This document shows, piece after piece, positions 17,834-26,978 of a stretch of 64,000 nt of DNA. Below the pieces are notes generated by a model that saw nothing but the letters and a program-made list of their open reading frames with translations, ran no database searches and was not told the DNA's origin. The stretch is from UBA3006 sp036746695 (GTDB lineage: Bacteria; Actinomycetota; Acidimicrobiia; Acidimicrobiales; Ilumatobacteraceae): contig DAIODP010000001.1 of NCBI GenBank assembly GCA_036746695.1, forward strand, positions 992,001 through 1,056,000, written 5' to 3'. Positions within the stretch are counted from its first letter, which is position 1, and the number at the start of each line of letters is the position of its first letter. The position numbers and the translations under genes were made by a program.

Positions 17834-18772
17834 CTAGCGGGCAATCTGCGACCTGAGCGCGCTCACCCAATCATCGGCTTCACGCCAGCGCGCATCGGCG
17901 TGCTCTCGTGTGGTGTGTGCGTGCACACCTGCGGCTGGGTACGAACCCAAGAACTTTACAGCGCCTTGTTTCGCATGCAAGTCGCGAAGGATGTCGGCAA
18001 CAAGTTCGTCTTTGATGTGGCCGTCGGCGTACATGATGAAGCAATAGTCGCCCAAGCCACCGCGCTTAGTTGGGCGCGAGAGTAGTTGTGACAAATTGAT
18101 TCGTCGTGCAGCAAATTCCTGCAGAATTGAAATCAGACTGCCGGGTTCGTCGGCGCGTTGAAACACAACCAGTGCTGTGCGATCGTGACCAGTTGCTGCA
18201 GGAATAGTGTCCTTCCCTACAAGAACGAAACGAGTCTGGTTGCCTTCGTGGTCGGCGATGTTGCTTGCCAAAACTTCAAGCCCATACAAGGCTGCCGCGT
18301 TGCGTGGCGCGACTGCTGCCATTGATTTCGCACTATCTTCGCCAACAATGCGAGCGGCTTCGGCTGTGGAGTTTGCGGCTCGAACTTCGGCATTACCAAG
18401 ATGTTCGCGGATGTATGCATGGCATTGCGCTGTTGCTACGGGAATTGATAACAACGTGGTGATATCGGAAAGCGCCACTCCCTTTTTTGCAACAATGCAA
18501 TGCTCGATGTCGAGCACTACTTCGCGTTGGATAAGCAAGTCGTGATCGAACACCAGTGCGTCTTGCGTGAAGTTGACCGTTCCCTCAATTGAGTTTTCGA
18601 TGGGCACGAAGCCAAGATCTACAGCATTGTTATCAACCGCATCGAGCACGTCGGGCACCGTACGATAAGGCACCAGTTCGCACCCAGCTAGATCGGCTTG
18701 GCTGAGCAACGCCTGTTCGGTAAAGGTGCCTGCAGGGCCGAAGTAGCCGATTCGTTGTGCTGCCGATGTCAC
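17834..18772 (-). CDS. pheA: prephenate dehydratase
   Basis: 312 residues; converts prephenate to phenylpyruvate in phenylalanine synthesis. The catalytic domain (about 1-190) has YFGPAGTFTEQAL, FVPIENSIEGTVN and the NQTRF motif with the active Thr-Arg-Phe. The C-terminal ACT domain (about 200-280) is the phenylalanine sensor. The usual ESRP ligand-binding motif reads LSRP here and GALV reads PGSL, so feedback inhibition could differ. The two tRNA-Ser genes follow 11 bp downstream on the same strand. Confidence 0.95.
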   Translation of the reverse strand: MTSAAQRIGYFGPAGTFTEQALLSQADLAGCELVPYRTVPDVLDAVDNNAVDLGFVPIENSIEGTVNFTQDALVFDHDLLIQREVVLDIEHCIVAKKGVALSDITTLLSIPVATAQCHAYIREHLGNAEVRAANSTAEAARIVGEDSAKSMAAVAPRNAAALYGLEVLASNIADHEGNQTRFVLVGKDTIPAATGHDRTALVVFQRADEPGSLISILQEFAARRINLSQLLSRPTKRGGLGDYCFIMYADGHIKDELVADILRDLHAKQGAVKFLGSYPAAGVHAHTTREHADARWREADDWVSALRSQIAR

Positions 18773-18846
18773 ACGAAACAGGCTAGGCGCACAACACCTT
18801 GAAGGACGGCTGATATTTCATAATCGCTCTCCACTAGCCTGAAATT

Positions 18847-19188
18847 ATGTACGAATACGTTGCCTTCAACCCCTACAACTCGAACCCTGAGGCGCTTGCG
18901 GCCGAACTGACAAAGAAGTCGGCCGAGGGCTGGGAAGTGGTCAATATCGTCACCACCTTCGATGGCAGGTATTGCGCATTTTTACGCAGGCAATCTGGGG
19001 AAACCCCTACTGGTGCGGTCGCCGCAGTTGCTGTTGCCGCCACTGCTACCGCTACGGGTGCTGCGGCGCCGGCAGCGTGGTACGCCGACCCATCGAAGCG
19101 GTACGAGTTGCGTTACTGGGACGGCAAGGAATGGACAGAGCACGTGGCCCGTGGCGGCCAGCAATTTACCGACGCACCGGTTGCATAG
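18847..19188 (+). CDS. DUF4177-like plus DUF2510 small protein
   Basis: 113 residues. The N-terminal half (MYEYVAFN, AAELTKKSAEGWEVVNIVTT, YCAFLRR) has the DUF4177 pattern. An Ala/Thr-rich linker (about 58-78) leads to a DUF2510 module (AAWYADPSKRYELRYWDGKE followed by WTEHV), a short Trp-rich motif typical of actinobacterial envelope proteins. There is no obvious membrane helix. Function unknown. It lies 6 bp before the MBL/Rieske gene. Confidence 0.75.
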   Translation: MYEYVAFNPYNSNPEALAAELTKKSAEGWEVVNIVTTFDGRYCAFLRRQSGETPTGAVAAVAVAATATATGAAAPAAWYADPSKRYELRYWDGKEWTEHVARGGQQFTDAPVA

Positions 19189-19194
19189 TTTCTG

Positions 19195-20748
19195 ATGAGG
19201 GCAACCTCGATTGGCCACGCCGGCATGGTGGTGGAAACACAGCAGGCCACCATTGTGTGCGACCCGTGGTTTGTGCCAGCGTTTTTTGCTTCGTGGTTTG
19301 TTTTCCCTAGAAACGATCAGTTGTCGCCAGAGTTGATGGCAAAGGTCGAGCACCCTGACTACTTATATATCTCCCACCAGCACGGCGACCACCTTGACGA
19401 AGCATGGTTGACCAACCACATTGACAAAAGCACGCCCGTGTTGTTGCCCGCATTTGCAACGCGCGAACTGGAGCGTCGGTTAAGCCTGCTGGGGTTTAAC
19501 AACTTCATCCGCACCGCCAATGGCGAAGAGATGGAACTGCGAGACGGATTAAAGATTGCAATTCATGTGGAAAGTGCAATTGCCGACGGCCCAGGTGGCG
19601 ACTCGGCGCTGGTGATTAGTGACGGCACGACCCGCTTGGTAAACCAAAACGATTGCCGCACAAGCGACTTGCATGCACTACTTGCACACGGGCCAGTAGA
19701 TATGCACTGGCTGCAATTTAGTGGCGCCATTTGGTACCCGATGGTGTACGAAGAGCCACGCGAAGAGTTGTTGCGGCTTGCAAAAGCAAAGGTGGAGAGC
19801 CAATTTGCGCGTTCGATGAAATATGTCGAAGTGATTGGTGCACGGGCGGTAGTGCCTTCGGCCGGGCCGCCCTGTTTTTTGGATGATGATTTGTTTGGCA
19901 ACAACATGATCACGGGTGACGAGTTGTCTATTTTCCCCGACCAAACAGAATTCATTCGCCGGTTGGCCGATGTTGGCAACAACGCAGCGGTGTTAAACGT
20001 GCCCGGAACGATGATTGAAGTGGTGAACGGCGACGTGCGCGTGGTGCACCCGATGAGTGACGAACTGGTTCGCGAACCGTTTGACAACAAGGCTGCCTAC
20101 TTGCAGCAATACAAAGCCGACTGGGACCCGTGGCTTGCCGACTACAAAGAGACCTGGCCAAAAGAACACACCAATTTGGTTGCGGCGCTGAACGCATGGT
20201 GGGGGCCGCTATTGGCAATGGCGCCAACCTTGCGGGCGGCGATTGATGGCGGCTGCGTGGTGAACACCGAAGGGTTGTCTATTTATATCGATTTTGCAGC
20301 TGGCGTGGTGGTGCCGTTTGATCGGCAACAGCACAAATATCGATTTACCATCCCTCGCCCATTGTTGGAGTCGGTGGTTGCAAGCAAAGCGGTGGATTGG
20401 TCTAATTCGTTGTTTCTGTCGTGCCGCTTTAGTGCGTGGCGGGAAGGCGAATACAACGAATACTTGTACAACTTCTTTAAGAGCCTGTCGGTGGAGCGCA
20501 TGCGTAGGGCCGAGCAGGAAGTTGTTCGGAAGAATGCCCCAGATACCGACGTATCGGACGAGATTGAACTAGGCGATTACGTTATGCAACGCAAGTGTCC
20601 ACACCGCCAAGCCGACTTGTCAGAGTTTGGAGTGATTGAAGGTGATTACGTGGTGTGCACACTGCACGGATGGAAGTTTGGGGTGCGTGATGGCAAATGC
20701 AAAAATGCCGAGAATAAGCCGCTACGAATTCGTAAACGAACTAGCTAA
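19195..20748 (+). CDS. metallo-beta-lactamase fold / Rieske [2Fe-2S] fusion protein
   Basis: 517 residues. The N-terminal half is an MBL-fold hydrolase (UlaG-like) with the metal motif HQHGDHLD (H61, H63, D65, H66). The C-terminal 55 residues are a Rieske cluster domain: C468-x-H470 and C488-x2-H491. CMP-Neu5Ac hydroxylase pairs the same two domains but with the Rieske module at the N-terminus; here it is at the C-terminus. An oxygenase or redox role on a sugar or lipid is possible but not shown. The long middle region has no recognised domain. The stop overlaps the convergent L,D-transpeptidase by 8 bp. Confidence 0.82.
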   Translation: MRATSIGHAGMVVETQQATIVCDPWFVPAFFASWFVFPRNDQLSPELMAKVEHPDYLYISHQHGDHLDEAWLTNHIDKSTPVLLPAFATRELERRLSLLGFNNFIRTANGEEMELRDGLKIAIHVESAIADGPGGDSALVISDGTTRLVNQNDCRTSDLHALLAHGPVDMHWLQFSGAIWYPMVYEEPREELLRLAKAKVESQFARSMKYVEVIGARAVVPSAGPPCFLDDDLFGNNMITGDELSIFPDQTEFIRRLADVGNNAAVLNVPGTMIEVVNGDVRVVHPMSDELVREPFDNKAAYLQQYKADWDPWLADYKETWPKEHTNLVAALNAWWGPLLAMAPTLRAAIDGGCVVNTEGLSIYIDFAAGVVVPFDRQQHKYRFTIPRPLLESVVASKAVDWSNSLFLSCRFSAWREGEYNEYLYNFFKSLSVERMRRAEQEVVRKNAPDTDVSDEIELGDYVMQRKCPHRQADLSEFGVIEGDYVVCTLHGWKFGVRDGKCKNAENKPLRIRKRTS

Positions 20749-21508
20749 TTTCGCCGTACACCACAATGGTGGTGCCGCGAGGAAGTATTTCTTGCTCCCA
20801 AATCATGTCCATTGCGGCAACGCTGACGCGCACGCAACCGTGCGATGCGGGGTACGCAGGAACGCTCAGCGAGCCATGAATGGCAACGCCGCCAATGAAG
20901 TATTTGGGGCGATAGATCTGGCCCAAGTCGCCCACCCACCAGCCGTCGGGGCGTTCGCGGTTGATGCGGAAGGTGCCCACTGGTGTTACTGCGGTGTCGG
21001 TGATCATGACGCCGGGAGTGTTTGAATCGGGTTCGGTGTACTCGCGATCGTCTCCTGTTGAGGCATTGAGCACATGGGTGGTGACACCGTCTTGCACTAG
21101 GAACAACAGTTGTCGTGTTTTGTCCACCTCTGCAAGGGTCTTTCGGTTTTCGATTGCGGTGGCTGGTATCTCCATGCGCTCGAGCAGAAATGCTGTAGCG
21201 GTATTGATGCTGCCCGTTGCGCGCAATTGGTAATACTTTTGAAAAGCCATGACGGCTTGGCGTGTGGTGTCGTCGAACGTGCCGTCTGGGCTGTGCAGCC
21301 AAAATCCAAGTTGGAGCAGTTTCTTTTGGGAAGCCATGGTGCTTGGGCCGCTTCGTTGGCCAGATTCGCTGATGCCTCGCTCGACAATCGTTGTGGTGGT
21401 GGTTGGGGCAACCGTTGTTGGCACACTTTGCGCGTTGGACCATTGGCCGCATGCTGGTAACACCGCGGCCAAACCGAGCAGCAGCAATTTGTGGTGATGA
21501 CGTGTCAT
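20741..21508 (-). CDS. L,D-transpeptidase lipoprotein with peptidoglycan-binding domain
   Basis: 255 residues from ATG 21508; longer upstream readings run through the neighbouring gene in another frame. Lipobox-like LPAC near residue 20 suggests a lipoprotein. A Thr-rich spacer is followed by a peptidoglycan-binding domain (KKLLQLGFWLHSPDGTFDDT, about 62-115) and a YkuD catalytic domain with the SHGCVRVS motif (catalytic Cys) and an upstream IHG. It would form 3-3 crosslinks or attach proteins to peptidoglycan. The start overlaps the stop of the upstream oxygenase gene (ATGA). Confidence 0.92.
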   Translation of the reverse strand: MTRHHHKLLLLGLAAVLPACGQWSNAQSVPTTVAPTTTTTIVERGISESGQRSGPSTMASQKKLLQLGFWLHSPDGTFDDTTRQAVMAFQKYYQLRATGSINTATAFLLERMEIPATAIENRKTLAEVDKTRQLLFLVQDGVTTHVLNASTGDDREYTEPDSNTPGVMITDTAVTPVGTFRINRERPDGWWVGDLGQIYRPKYFIGGVAIHGSLSVPAYPASHGCVRVSVAAMDMIWEQEILPRGTTIVVYGEIS

Positions 21509-22119
21509 GACAGTGAAAGTGGAAGTTCGAACCAAATAGTGAGGCTGTACTTGGTGCCTTTGGTAATACGGGTGCTGTGGTGCGGGTGCGTCACCAGGCT
21601 TGGCCAAGCGAGTAACGACCCAACTGGTAGCGCGGCGTTGTTGGCGCCCTGACGAGGAAACTCGAGAACAGCACCCTCGTATGCGTCGTTCAGTTTGATG
21701 CTTGCCGACACCTGAGCAACGTCGTGATGTGGGCGAAGCTCTTCCTGGCCGCCTTGTTGGTATTTGATGATGAAGGCGTCGTTGATGCCGTGATAGTCGA
21801 TGAGTGGCCACTGTTGTTGCAGTTGCGGCCAGATGCGTTCGCCCATGTCGTTTTGCACGGCTTCGAATAAACGTGGGCTGATCATGGCCAATGAAATCTC
21901 GTGGCCTGGAACTGGGTCGCCCGGTTCGGCGGCAAAGCCACCCACTGCTTCGGCAGCGCGGATGAGTGCTTGGCAAAATTGCGGTGTCCAACACGACATG
22001 GCAAACATTTCGTTACCAACCTGGTGCATGGCGTGTGTGTCGTCGACTGCGTCGACATAACCCAACACGCGAACGAGGTCGTCTAGGGGTTCGTGTGGTG
22101 AAACAGACATCACCTCCAT
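21505..22119 (-). CDS. 2-oxoglutarate/Fe(II)-dependent oxygenase (prolyl/lysyl hydroxylase-like)
   Basis: About 204 residues. The C-terminal half has a double-stranded beta-helix pattern with HHDVAQVSASIKLN (His-x-Asp metal ligands), then THPHHSTRITKGTKYSLTIW (distal His and the Arg that binds 2-oxoglutarate). This resembles PLOD/P4H-type oxygenases. The start is uncertain: ATG 22119 and ATG 22110 are both possible. GGAGGTGATG lies here, but the purine run is too close to 22110 to be a normal ribosome binding site, so 22119, possibly leaderless, is given. Substrate unknown. Confidence 0.7.
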   Translation of the reverse strand: MEVMSVSPHEPLDDLVRVLGYVDAVDDTHAMHQVGNEMFAMSCWTPQFCQALIRAAEAVGGFAAEPGDPVPGHEISLAMISPRLFEAVQNDMGERIWPQLQQQWPLIDYHGINDAFIIKYQQGGQEELRPHHDVAQVSASIKLNDAYEGAVLEFPRQGANNAALPVGSLLAWPSLVTHPHHSTRITKGTKYSLTIWFELPLSLS

Positions 22120-22201
22120 CGTTACACGAATGGCACGCCAAATAGCCGCATGGTGCAGTGGCGTAAGTGCCAGCAATAGCCGCTGGTAGCATTTCACAGG
22201 T

Positions 22202-23374
22202 ATGGGGGCACTCAATCGCGATATTCCTCAGCTTGATGTGCGCAACATTGTTGTTGCCCTCAAGCGGCGCTGGTGGATTGTTCCGCTGTGCATGGTGATT
22301 GGTGCTGGCGTGATGTTTGCCCAAGAAAGTGACTTGCAAACCACACCGGCCTACGCCACGGTGACCAGCTACTACGAGACACGCGACGAAACGCTTGGCC
22401 TAAGTGTTTTTGGCATAAGCCCAAACGCCGTAAATGAATACCCAAGTTTTCAAACGCAGATTCGTCTCATTGGTGAATCAGCCGCCCTAAAAGTTGAGCA
22501 AGCGTTGGGCAAACCCATTGGCGTAAAGGTGACAAAAATTGATCCTCGGGTGTCGCTCATTAACGGCCCCACCGACGACTCTGGCCAGCAATTCACCGTG
22601 ATGAGCGTTGGTGTGAATACTTACGAATACCGCTGTGACGCAGACACCGTCGACATCTGTAATCAAGTCATTGATATTTACGTTGCCGAAACGGTTGCAC
22701 AACGAAAGGCCTCGATTAGTGAAGGCATGAAGCGGCTTGCTGCGCAGATCGCATTGGTTGAGCAAAGTGCTTCAAGTAGCGAGTTGGGCCTGCAGCGAGA
22801 AGCGCTGTTGAGCAGTGCTGAAACAGTTACGGGCGAAGTGACATTTGTAAGCACCCGTACTGAAACGTACGGCCCAACGATGAGCACGGTGGATAAGACC
22901 ACCTACGCATTTGGTGCGGCGGCTGGCTTGGTGGTTGCGCTACTGATTGTGTTGCAACTTGCAATCGTCGACAGGAAGGTTCGTTCGGCTAGCCGCCTTG
23001 CAAGCCGACTGCCCCACGTGGCAATGCTTGGCGAACTTGCTGCGGCTAATCAACCGTCGGTGCGCCATATGGCTGCTGCGTTGGTGGCCCACGCAAAAAC
23101 GCATGGCGTAAGTTCGATGTTGTTGGTTCCTGCTTCTGGTGCAGCACCGCAAGAACTTGAGCAATTGGTGTCTGCGGTTTCTGGCGTGCGCATTGTGGTG
23201 GGCAAGAACATTGACGAAATGTCGGTTGACGAGTTGTCGGCAACGCCAAGTGCTTGTGTTGTGGTTGCCACCAAAGATGAAACCGACATGCAAGATGTAG
23301 AGCGCACCCAGCAGGTGCTGCGCCAGGCCGGCAACAACGTGGTTGGCGTGATGCTGATTGCCGCGCACGATTGA
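22202..23374 (+). CDS. Wzz/CpsC-like polysaccharide chain-length protein with degenerate kinase-like tail
   Basis: 390 residues. An N-terminal cytoplasmic stub and TM1 (RRWWIVPLCMVIGAGVMFA, about 23-40), an extracytoplasmic region (about 45-230), TM2 (about 235-256), then a 130-residue cytoplasmic tail. The tail resembles a bacterial tyrosine-kinase (BY-kinase/Wzc) Rossmann fold (MLLVPAS, ACVVVATKDE, QQVLRQAGNNVVGVML), but the Walker A is gone (VPASGAAPQ at about 309-317 lacks the GKS/T). It therefore looks like a co-polymerase with a pseudokinase domain. It is the first gene of the polysaccharide locus and is followed 7 bp later by the dehydratase. Confidence 0.8.
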   Translation: MGALNRDIPQLDVRNIVVALKRRWWIVPLCMVIGAGVMFAQESDLQTTPAYATVTSYYETRDETLGLSVFGISPNAVNEYPSFQTQIRLIGESAALKVEQALGKPIGVKVTKIDPRVSLINGPTDDSGQQFTVMSVGVNTYEYRCDADTVDICNQVIDIYVAETVAQRKASISEGMKRLAAQIALVEQSASSSELGLQREALLSSAETVTGEVTFVSTRTETYGPTMSTVDKTTYAFGAAAGLVVALLIVLQLAIVDRKVRSASRLASRLPHVAMLGELAAANQPSVRHMAAALVAHAKTHGVSSMLLVPASGAAPQELEQLVSAVSGVRIVVGKNIDEMSVDELSATPSACVVVATKDETDMQDVERTQQVLRQAGNNVVGVMLIAAHD

Positions 23375-23381
23375 TAGGCAG

Positions 23382-25226
23382 ATGAAGACTGGCCCAAAGA
23401 TGCAGGTGTCGGCCATGCTGCTTCGCCTCACGCGCTCGAATAAGTTTTCGCCATTCACGTCGGTGCTGCAATTTGTTATCGACTCGGCTACTTGGGCGCT
23501 GACGGCAACTGTTGCCTCGTATATGCGCTTTGTGTACCAAGGCCATCACGACCCGATGGGGGCAACGACCAATTCGGTAGAACGTGTTGTTCCCATCGTG
23601 TTTGTGGTGCACGCCATTGTTGGCCTTGTTGTTGGTATTTACCGCAGGCGTTGGCGATACGGCAGTTTTGACGAAATTGGTGGGCTGGTTATTGCCTCCT
23701 CCATTACCACCAGCATCTTGCTGGTGCTTCGCTTCTTCGACAACTCGTTCAATGCGTTTCCACGCAGCGTGATTGTGGTTGCAGGCTTTGCCGCGCTATG
23801 CCTAGTGGGTGCAAACCGTTACGTGTGGCGCCTGATTCGCGAACAGGTGCACCGCCCCACATCGCTTACCGCAACCAAGTTGTTGGTATATGGCGCGGGC
23901 GAGGGTGGCATTCAAATTGTGAGCACCATGATGCGAAACCCTTCGTCGCAATATTTGCCAGTTGGTTTTATTGATGACAACCCGGAGACGCACAGGCTTT
24001 CTATTTCGGGTGTGCCTGTTTTGGGTGGCCGCGACAACATGGCTGAAGCACGCAAAAAGACTGGTGCAACCACGCTGCTTATTGCTATCCCCTCGGCTGA
24101 TTCGGCACTGATTACCAACATCAGCCAACTTGCCCAGTCGTCGGGTATGGAAGTGAAAGTGGTGCCACCGGTGCAAAGCCTGCACGAACGGCCGCTTACC
24201 ACCAGCGACATTCGCGACCTCACCGACGAGGACTTGCTGGGTCGGCGACACATCAACATCGACTTGCAACAAATTTCTGATTACGTAGTGAACCGCCGCG
24301 TGTTGGTAACGGGTGCCGGTGGCAGCATCGGTAGCGAATTGTGTCGTCAGTTGGCGCGTTTTAACCCTTCCGAACTGATCATGCTCGACCGCGACGAGAG
24401 CGCGTTGCACGAAGTGCAGTTGTCGATTCATGGCCGAGCATTACTAGACACGCCGCAAACCGTGCTTGCCGACTTGCGCGATGCCGACACCATTCACCAC
24501 ATCTTTGCAACGCGGAAACCTGAAGTGGTGTTTCACGCAGCCGCACTTAAACACTTGCCGCTGCTAGAGAGTTACCCACTTGAGGCATACCAAACCAACA
24601 TTCGCGGCACGCTGACTTTGCTTGAGGCTGCCGAGAAAAATGACGTGGCTGTATTTGTGAATATCTCGACCGACAAGGCAGCAAACCCCATCAGCGTGCT
24701 TGGCTACTCGAAGCGCATTGCCGAACGCCTTACTGCAGGGTTTGGCGGCAATGGAAGCAAGGGTAAGTACATCTCTGTGCGCTTCGGCAACGTGCTGGGC
24801 TCGCGCGGCAGCGTGTTGATGTCGTTCCGCGATCAGATCGATAAGGGTGGCCCAGTCACTGTTACGCACAAGGGCGTTACCCGTTACTTCATGACCATTT
24901 CGGAAGCAGTGCAGTTGGTTATTCAGGCCGGCGCAATTGGCAACAACGGCGAGGTGCTGGTTCTCGACATGGGCAAGCCAGTGTCTATTTATGAGGTTGC
25001 CGCACAACTTGTAAAGAACTCGGGCAAGGCCGTGGAGATTGAGATTGTGGGCCTACGTTCTGGCGAAAAAGTACACGAGGAACTTTTCGGAGATGGCGAA
25101 GTTGATACTCGCCCCCGCCACCCGCTGATCTCTCATGTTGCCGTGCAACCTTTGGGAAGCGAATTGGTGCTTTCTACGCCGTCGGATGCACGGGCGATGA
25201 TGATCGACGTTATTGCGAAGCCCTAG
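23382..25226 (+). CDS. membrane-bound nucleotide-sugar dehydratase/epimerase (CapD/FlaA1/PglF family)
   Basis: 614 residues from ATG 23382. Four N-terminal membrane helices (about 30-150) are followed by a first Rossmann domain (KLLVYGAGEGGIQIVSTM) and the catalytic SDR domain (RVLVTGAGGSIGSELCRQ; NISTDKAANP; GYSKRIAE). The family makes UDP-4-keto-6-deoxy-N-acetylhexosamines, usually the first committed step for a surface-glycan sugar. The residue four before the catalytic Lys (K444) is Leu440; classical SDRs have Tyr and PglF-type enzymes Met there. The stop codon lies inside a terminator-like palindrome shared with the convergent ligase gene. Confidence 0.92.
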   Translation: MKTGPKMQVSAMLLRLTRSNKFSPFTSVLQFVIDSATWALTATVASYMRFVYQGHHDPMGATTNSVERVVPIVFVVHAIVGLVVGIYRRRWRYGSFDEIGGLVIASSITTSILLVLRFFDNSFNAFPRSVIVVAGFAALCLVGANRYVWRLIREQVHRPTSLTATKLLVYGAGEGGIQIVSTMMRNPSSQYLPVGFIDDNPETHRLSISGVPVLGGRDNMAEARKKTGATTLLIAIPSADSALITNISQLAQSSGMEVKVVPPVQSLHERPLTTSDIRDLTDEDLLGRRHINIDLQQISDYVVNRRVLVTGAGGSIGSELCRQLARFNPSELIMLDRDESALHEVQLSIHGRALLDTPQTVLADLRDADTIHHIFATRKPEVVFHAAALKHLPLLESYPLEAYQTNIRGTLTLLEAAEKNDVAVFVNISTDKAANPISVLGYSKRIAERLTAGFGGNGSKGKYISVRFGNVLGSRGSVLMSFRDQIDKGGPVTVTHKGVTRYFMTISEAVQLVIQAGAIGNNGEVLVLDMGKPVSIYEVAAQLVKNSGKAVEIEIVGLRSGEKVHEELFGDGEVDTRPRHPLISHVAVQPLGSELVLSTPSDARAMMIDVIAKP

Positions 25227-26496
25227 GGCTTTTTTCGTGTAGCGAGCCGGCAATCGCTGCGACGAGCAGCAGCCACAAGAAATGGTTGCCAATCAAGAAA
25301 CTCTCTTGCGTGGCGGCGGCGAGTACAAAAAACATGATTGCTGGGGCCCACTGGCCCGCAGGCATTGTTACTGCGTGATCAACGTGTCGAGACCCACCCC
25401 ACACGATGGCAACGACGAGTAGTGCCGCACCAATAAAGCCGCCGCCCAGCAATACGTCCATGTAGCCGCTGTGCGACCACTGCATGTTGTTAAGTGTCCA
25501 CCATAAATCGCGCGTAAAAAATTTTGGTGTGCGCCATGCAGATAGCCAGCCCCAACCAAAAATTGGACGCTCCAAGAATCCAGTCCAACTGAAACGCCAC
25601 AATGCGGTTCGGCCGTTGAAGTCGACTGTTTCGCCAAAAATTCCAAGGATGGTGTTTTGAAATTGCACACCGGCCCATGTGAGCACTGCAGCGCCGGTGA
25701 CGAACGCTGGATACACGGCGCGGTGTAGGGCGCCTGGTTGCAGGCGTTGTGTTCGGTGTAAGTAACGAATGAGTGTCCAGAACACCCACACCACAACGAA
25801 TGAAATGCCGGCGCCGATAGAGGTGTTGGAACTAGTGCGGTAGAGCATGACGGCGGCAAACAACGCCACATCGAACAGAACGAACAGCGCTATTTTCGAC
25901 CAACGCTGATCGCGGCGCAAGAACACGAGCCACATCAATGCAGCGGCCACGAGCAAACTGACCATGGCAACGGGGGCAAGTGAATTGCGGTTGAAGTAGA
26001 TGCCAACCCAATTGCCGTCGATGCTTACTGCCCTGTCCCAATTGTTGGCAACCGCATACCTAGACAACAACAACCCTGGTTGCATGGCAACAAGAACCAA
26101 CACCAATTGTTCGAACAGAGAAAAGCTGCGTGCGAAATACAAACCGGCGGCGCACGTGAGGCACAACGACATTGCCTCGACAATGGTGTGTTGCCCAAGC
26201 GTTGCCCACGCGGTGCTGAGCACCATCCAACCGCAGAACGCTGCAAGCACGCCGATCGGCCCAACCATCGAGGTGCGTGGAAGGCGCCGATAACCCAACA
26301 AAAACAGAGCAGGCAATTGCAGGGCGGCAAATGTTGCAACGTGCACCTGATTCATGGATGAACCGACGACATTGACCGAGCTGGCAAACCACAAGGTGAA
26401 GACCGGGCCCTGCGTGAGTGCAAACAGCAGCACTACTACATAGCCATATTCGCACCAACGAACCAGTGTGCGCACACGTTCGGCCGTGATCTGCAT
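25210..26496 (-). CDS. O-antigen ligase / Wzy-type polymerase family membrane protein
   Basis: 428 residues from ATG 26496 (MQITAERVRTLVRW); the longer open frame upstream is not needed. About 10-11 TM helices with the typical large outer loop late in the protein: NGRTALWRFSWTGFLERPIF, GWGWLSAW, NNMQWSHSGYMDVLLGGGFI. The His before the last helices matches the conserved His of WaaL/Wzy_C proteins. It would polymerise or ligate undecaprenyl-linked glycan outside the membrane. It is transcribed towards the dehydratase gene and overlaps its end by 17 bp. Confidence 0.87.
   Translation of the reverse strand: MQITAERVRTLVRWCEYGYVVVLLFALTQGPVFTLWFASSVNVVGSSMNQVHVATFAALQLPALFLLGYRRLPRTSMVGPIGVLAAFCGWMVLSTAWATLGQHTIVEAMSLCLTCAAGLYFARSFSLFEQLVLVLVAMQPGLLLSRYAVANNWDRAVSIDGNWVGIYFNRNSLAPVAMVSLLVAAALMWLVFLRRDQRWSKIALFVLFDVALFAAVMLYRTSSNTSIGAGISFVVVWVFWTLIRYLHRTQRLQPGALHRAVYPAFVTGAAVLTWAGVQFQNTILGIFGETVDFNGRTALWRFSWTGFLERPIFGWGWLSAWRTPKFFTRDLWWTLNNMQWSHSGYMDVLLGGGFIGAALLVVAIVWGGSRHVDHAVTMPAGQWAPAIMFFVLAAATQESFLIGNHFLWLLLVAAIAGSLHEKSPRASQ
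25218..25235 (+). terminator. possible short intrinsic terminator
   Basis: Perfect palindrome AAGCCCTAGGGCTT directly followed by a run of T. It can form a 5-bp stem with a CTAG loop, and the TAG stop of the dehydratase gene sits in that loop. The stem is short, so termination would be modest. Confidence 0.45.
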
Positions 26497-26544
26497 TGGG
26501 TTAAATCTACACGCGCTCAAAGATGGTGGAGAGTCTCTGTAAGT

Positions 26545-26973
26545 ATGCTGAAAGAGATGTCTGAAGGCGCCGACGACCGCGACGAACTGATCAAGCAACT
26601 GCTTGCCGAGTCGTTTGGGCTGCGCACCAAAGCCGAGCAACTGAGCCAATACGTAGAAACAAAAGTTGCCGAGCTGGTGAAAACCAAGCGCCAACTACAA
26701 GCCGTGCTTGACGACGCCACACGAAAACAACTTGAAGAAGAGCTTGCACTTTTGCGCTCGGGCATTGAAGAAGCCACGAAGCAACGCAACGAAATGCAGG
26801 GCCGGCTCGACTCGCTTCTAGCCGAACACGAACAGCTTGGAGTGGCTCACACCCAAATGACCGACCAGCGCGACAGGCTGCGAACCCGAATGGCCGAAGT
26901 TGAGGCATCCAGCGAATATCGGCTTGCCCAACGATTGGTGCGCTGGTTTCCGTTTATTGCCAAGGGCAACTAG
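26545..26973 (+). CDS. stand-alone coiled-coil protein of the polysaccharide locus
   Basis: 142 residues; starts at ATG 26545 or 26557. Residues about 10-120 are an almost unbroken charged heptad pattern (KAEQLSQYVETKVAELVKTK, KQLEEELALLRSGIEEATKQ). The last 20 residues form a short hydrophobic/basic tail (YRLAQRLVRWFPFIAKGN) that could bind membrane or a partner. No enzymatic motif. It precedes the glycosyltransferase-like gene by 5 bp, so a structural role with that enzyme is inferred. Confidence 0.65.
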   Translation: MLKEMSEGADDRDELIKQLLAESFGLRTKAEQLSQYVETKVAELVKTKRQLQAVLDDATRKQLEEELALLRSGIEEATKQRNEMQGRLDSLLAEHEQLGVAHTQMTDQRDRLRTRMAEVEASSEYRLAQRLVRWFPFIAKGN

Positions 26974-26978
26974 CGGGC

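Noticed and set aside
21509..21994. N-terminal extension of the L,D-transpeptidase frame
   Set aside because: It is antisense-like noise in another frame of the 2OG-oxygenase gene; the signal sequence and lipobox begin at 21508.
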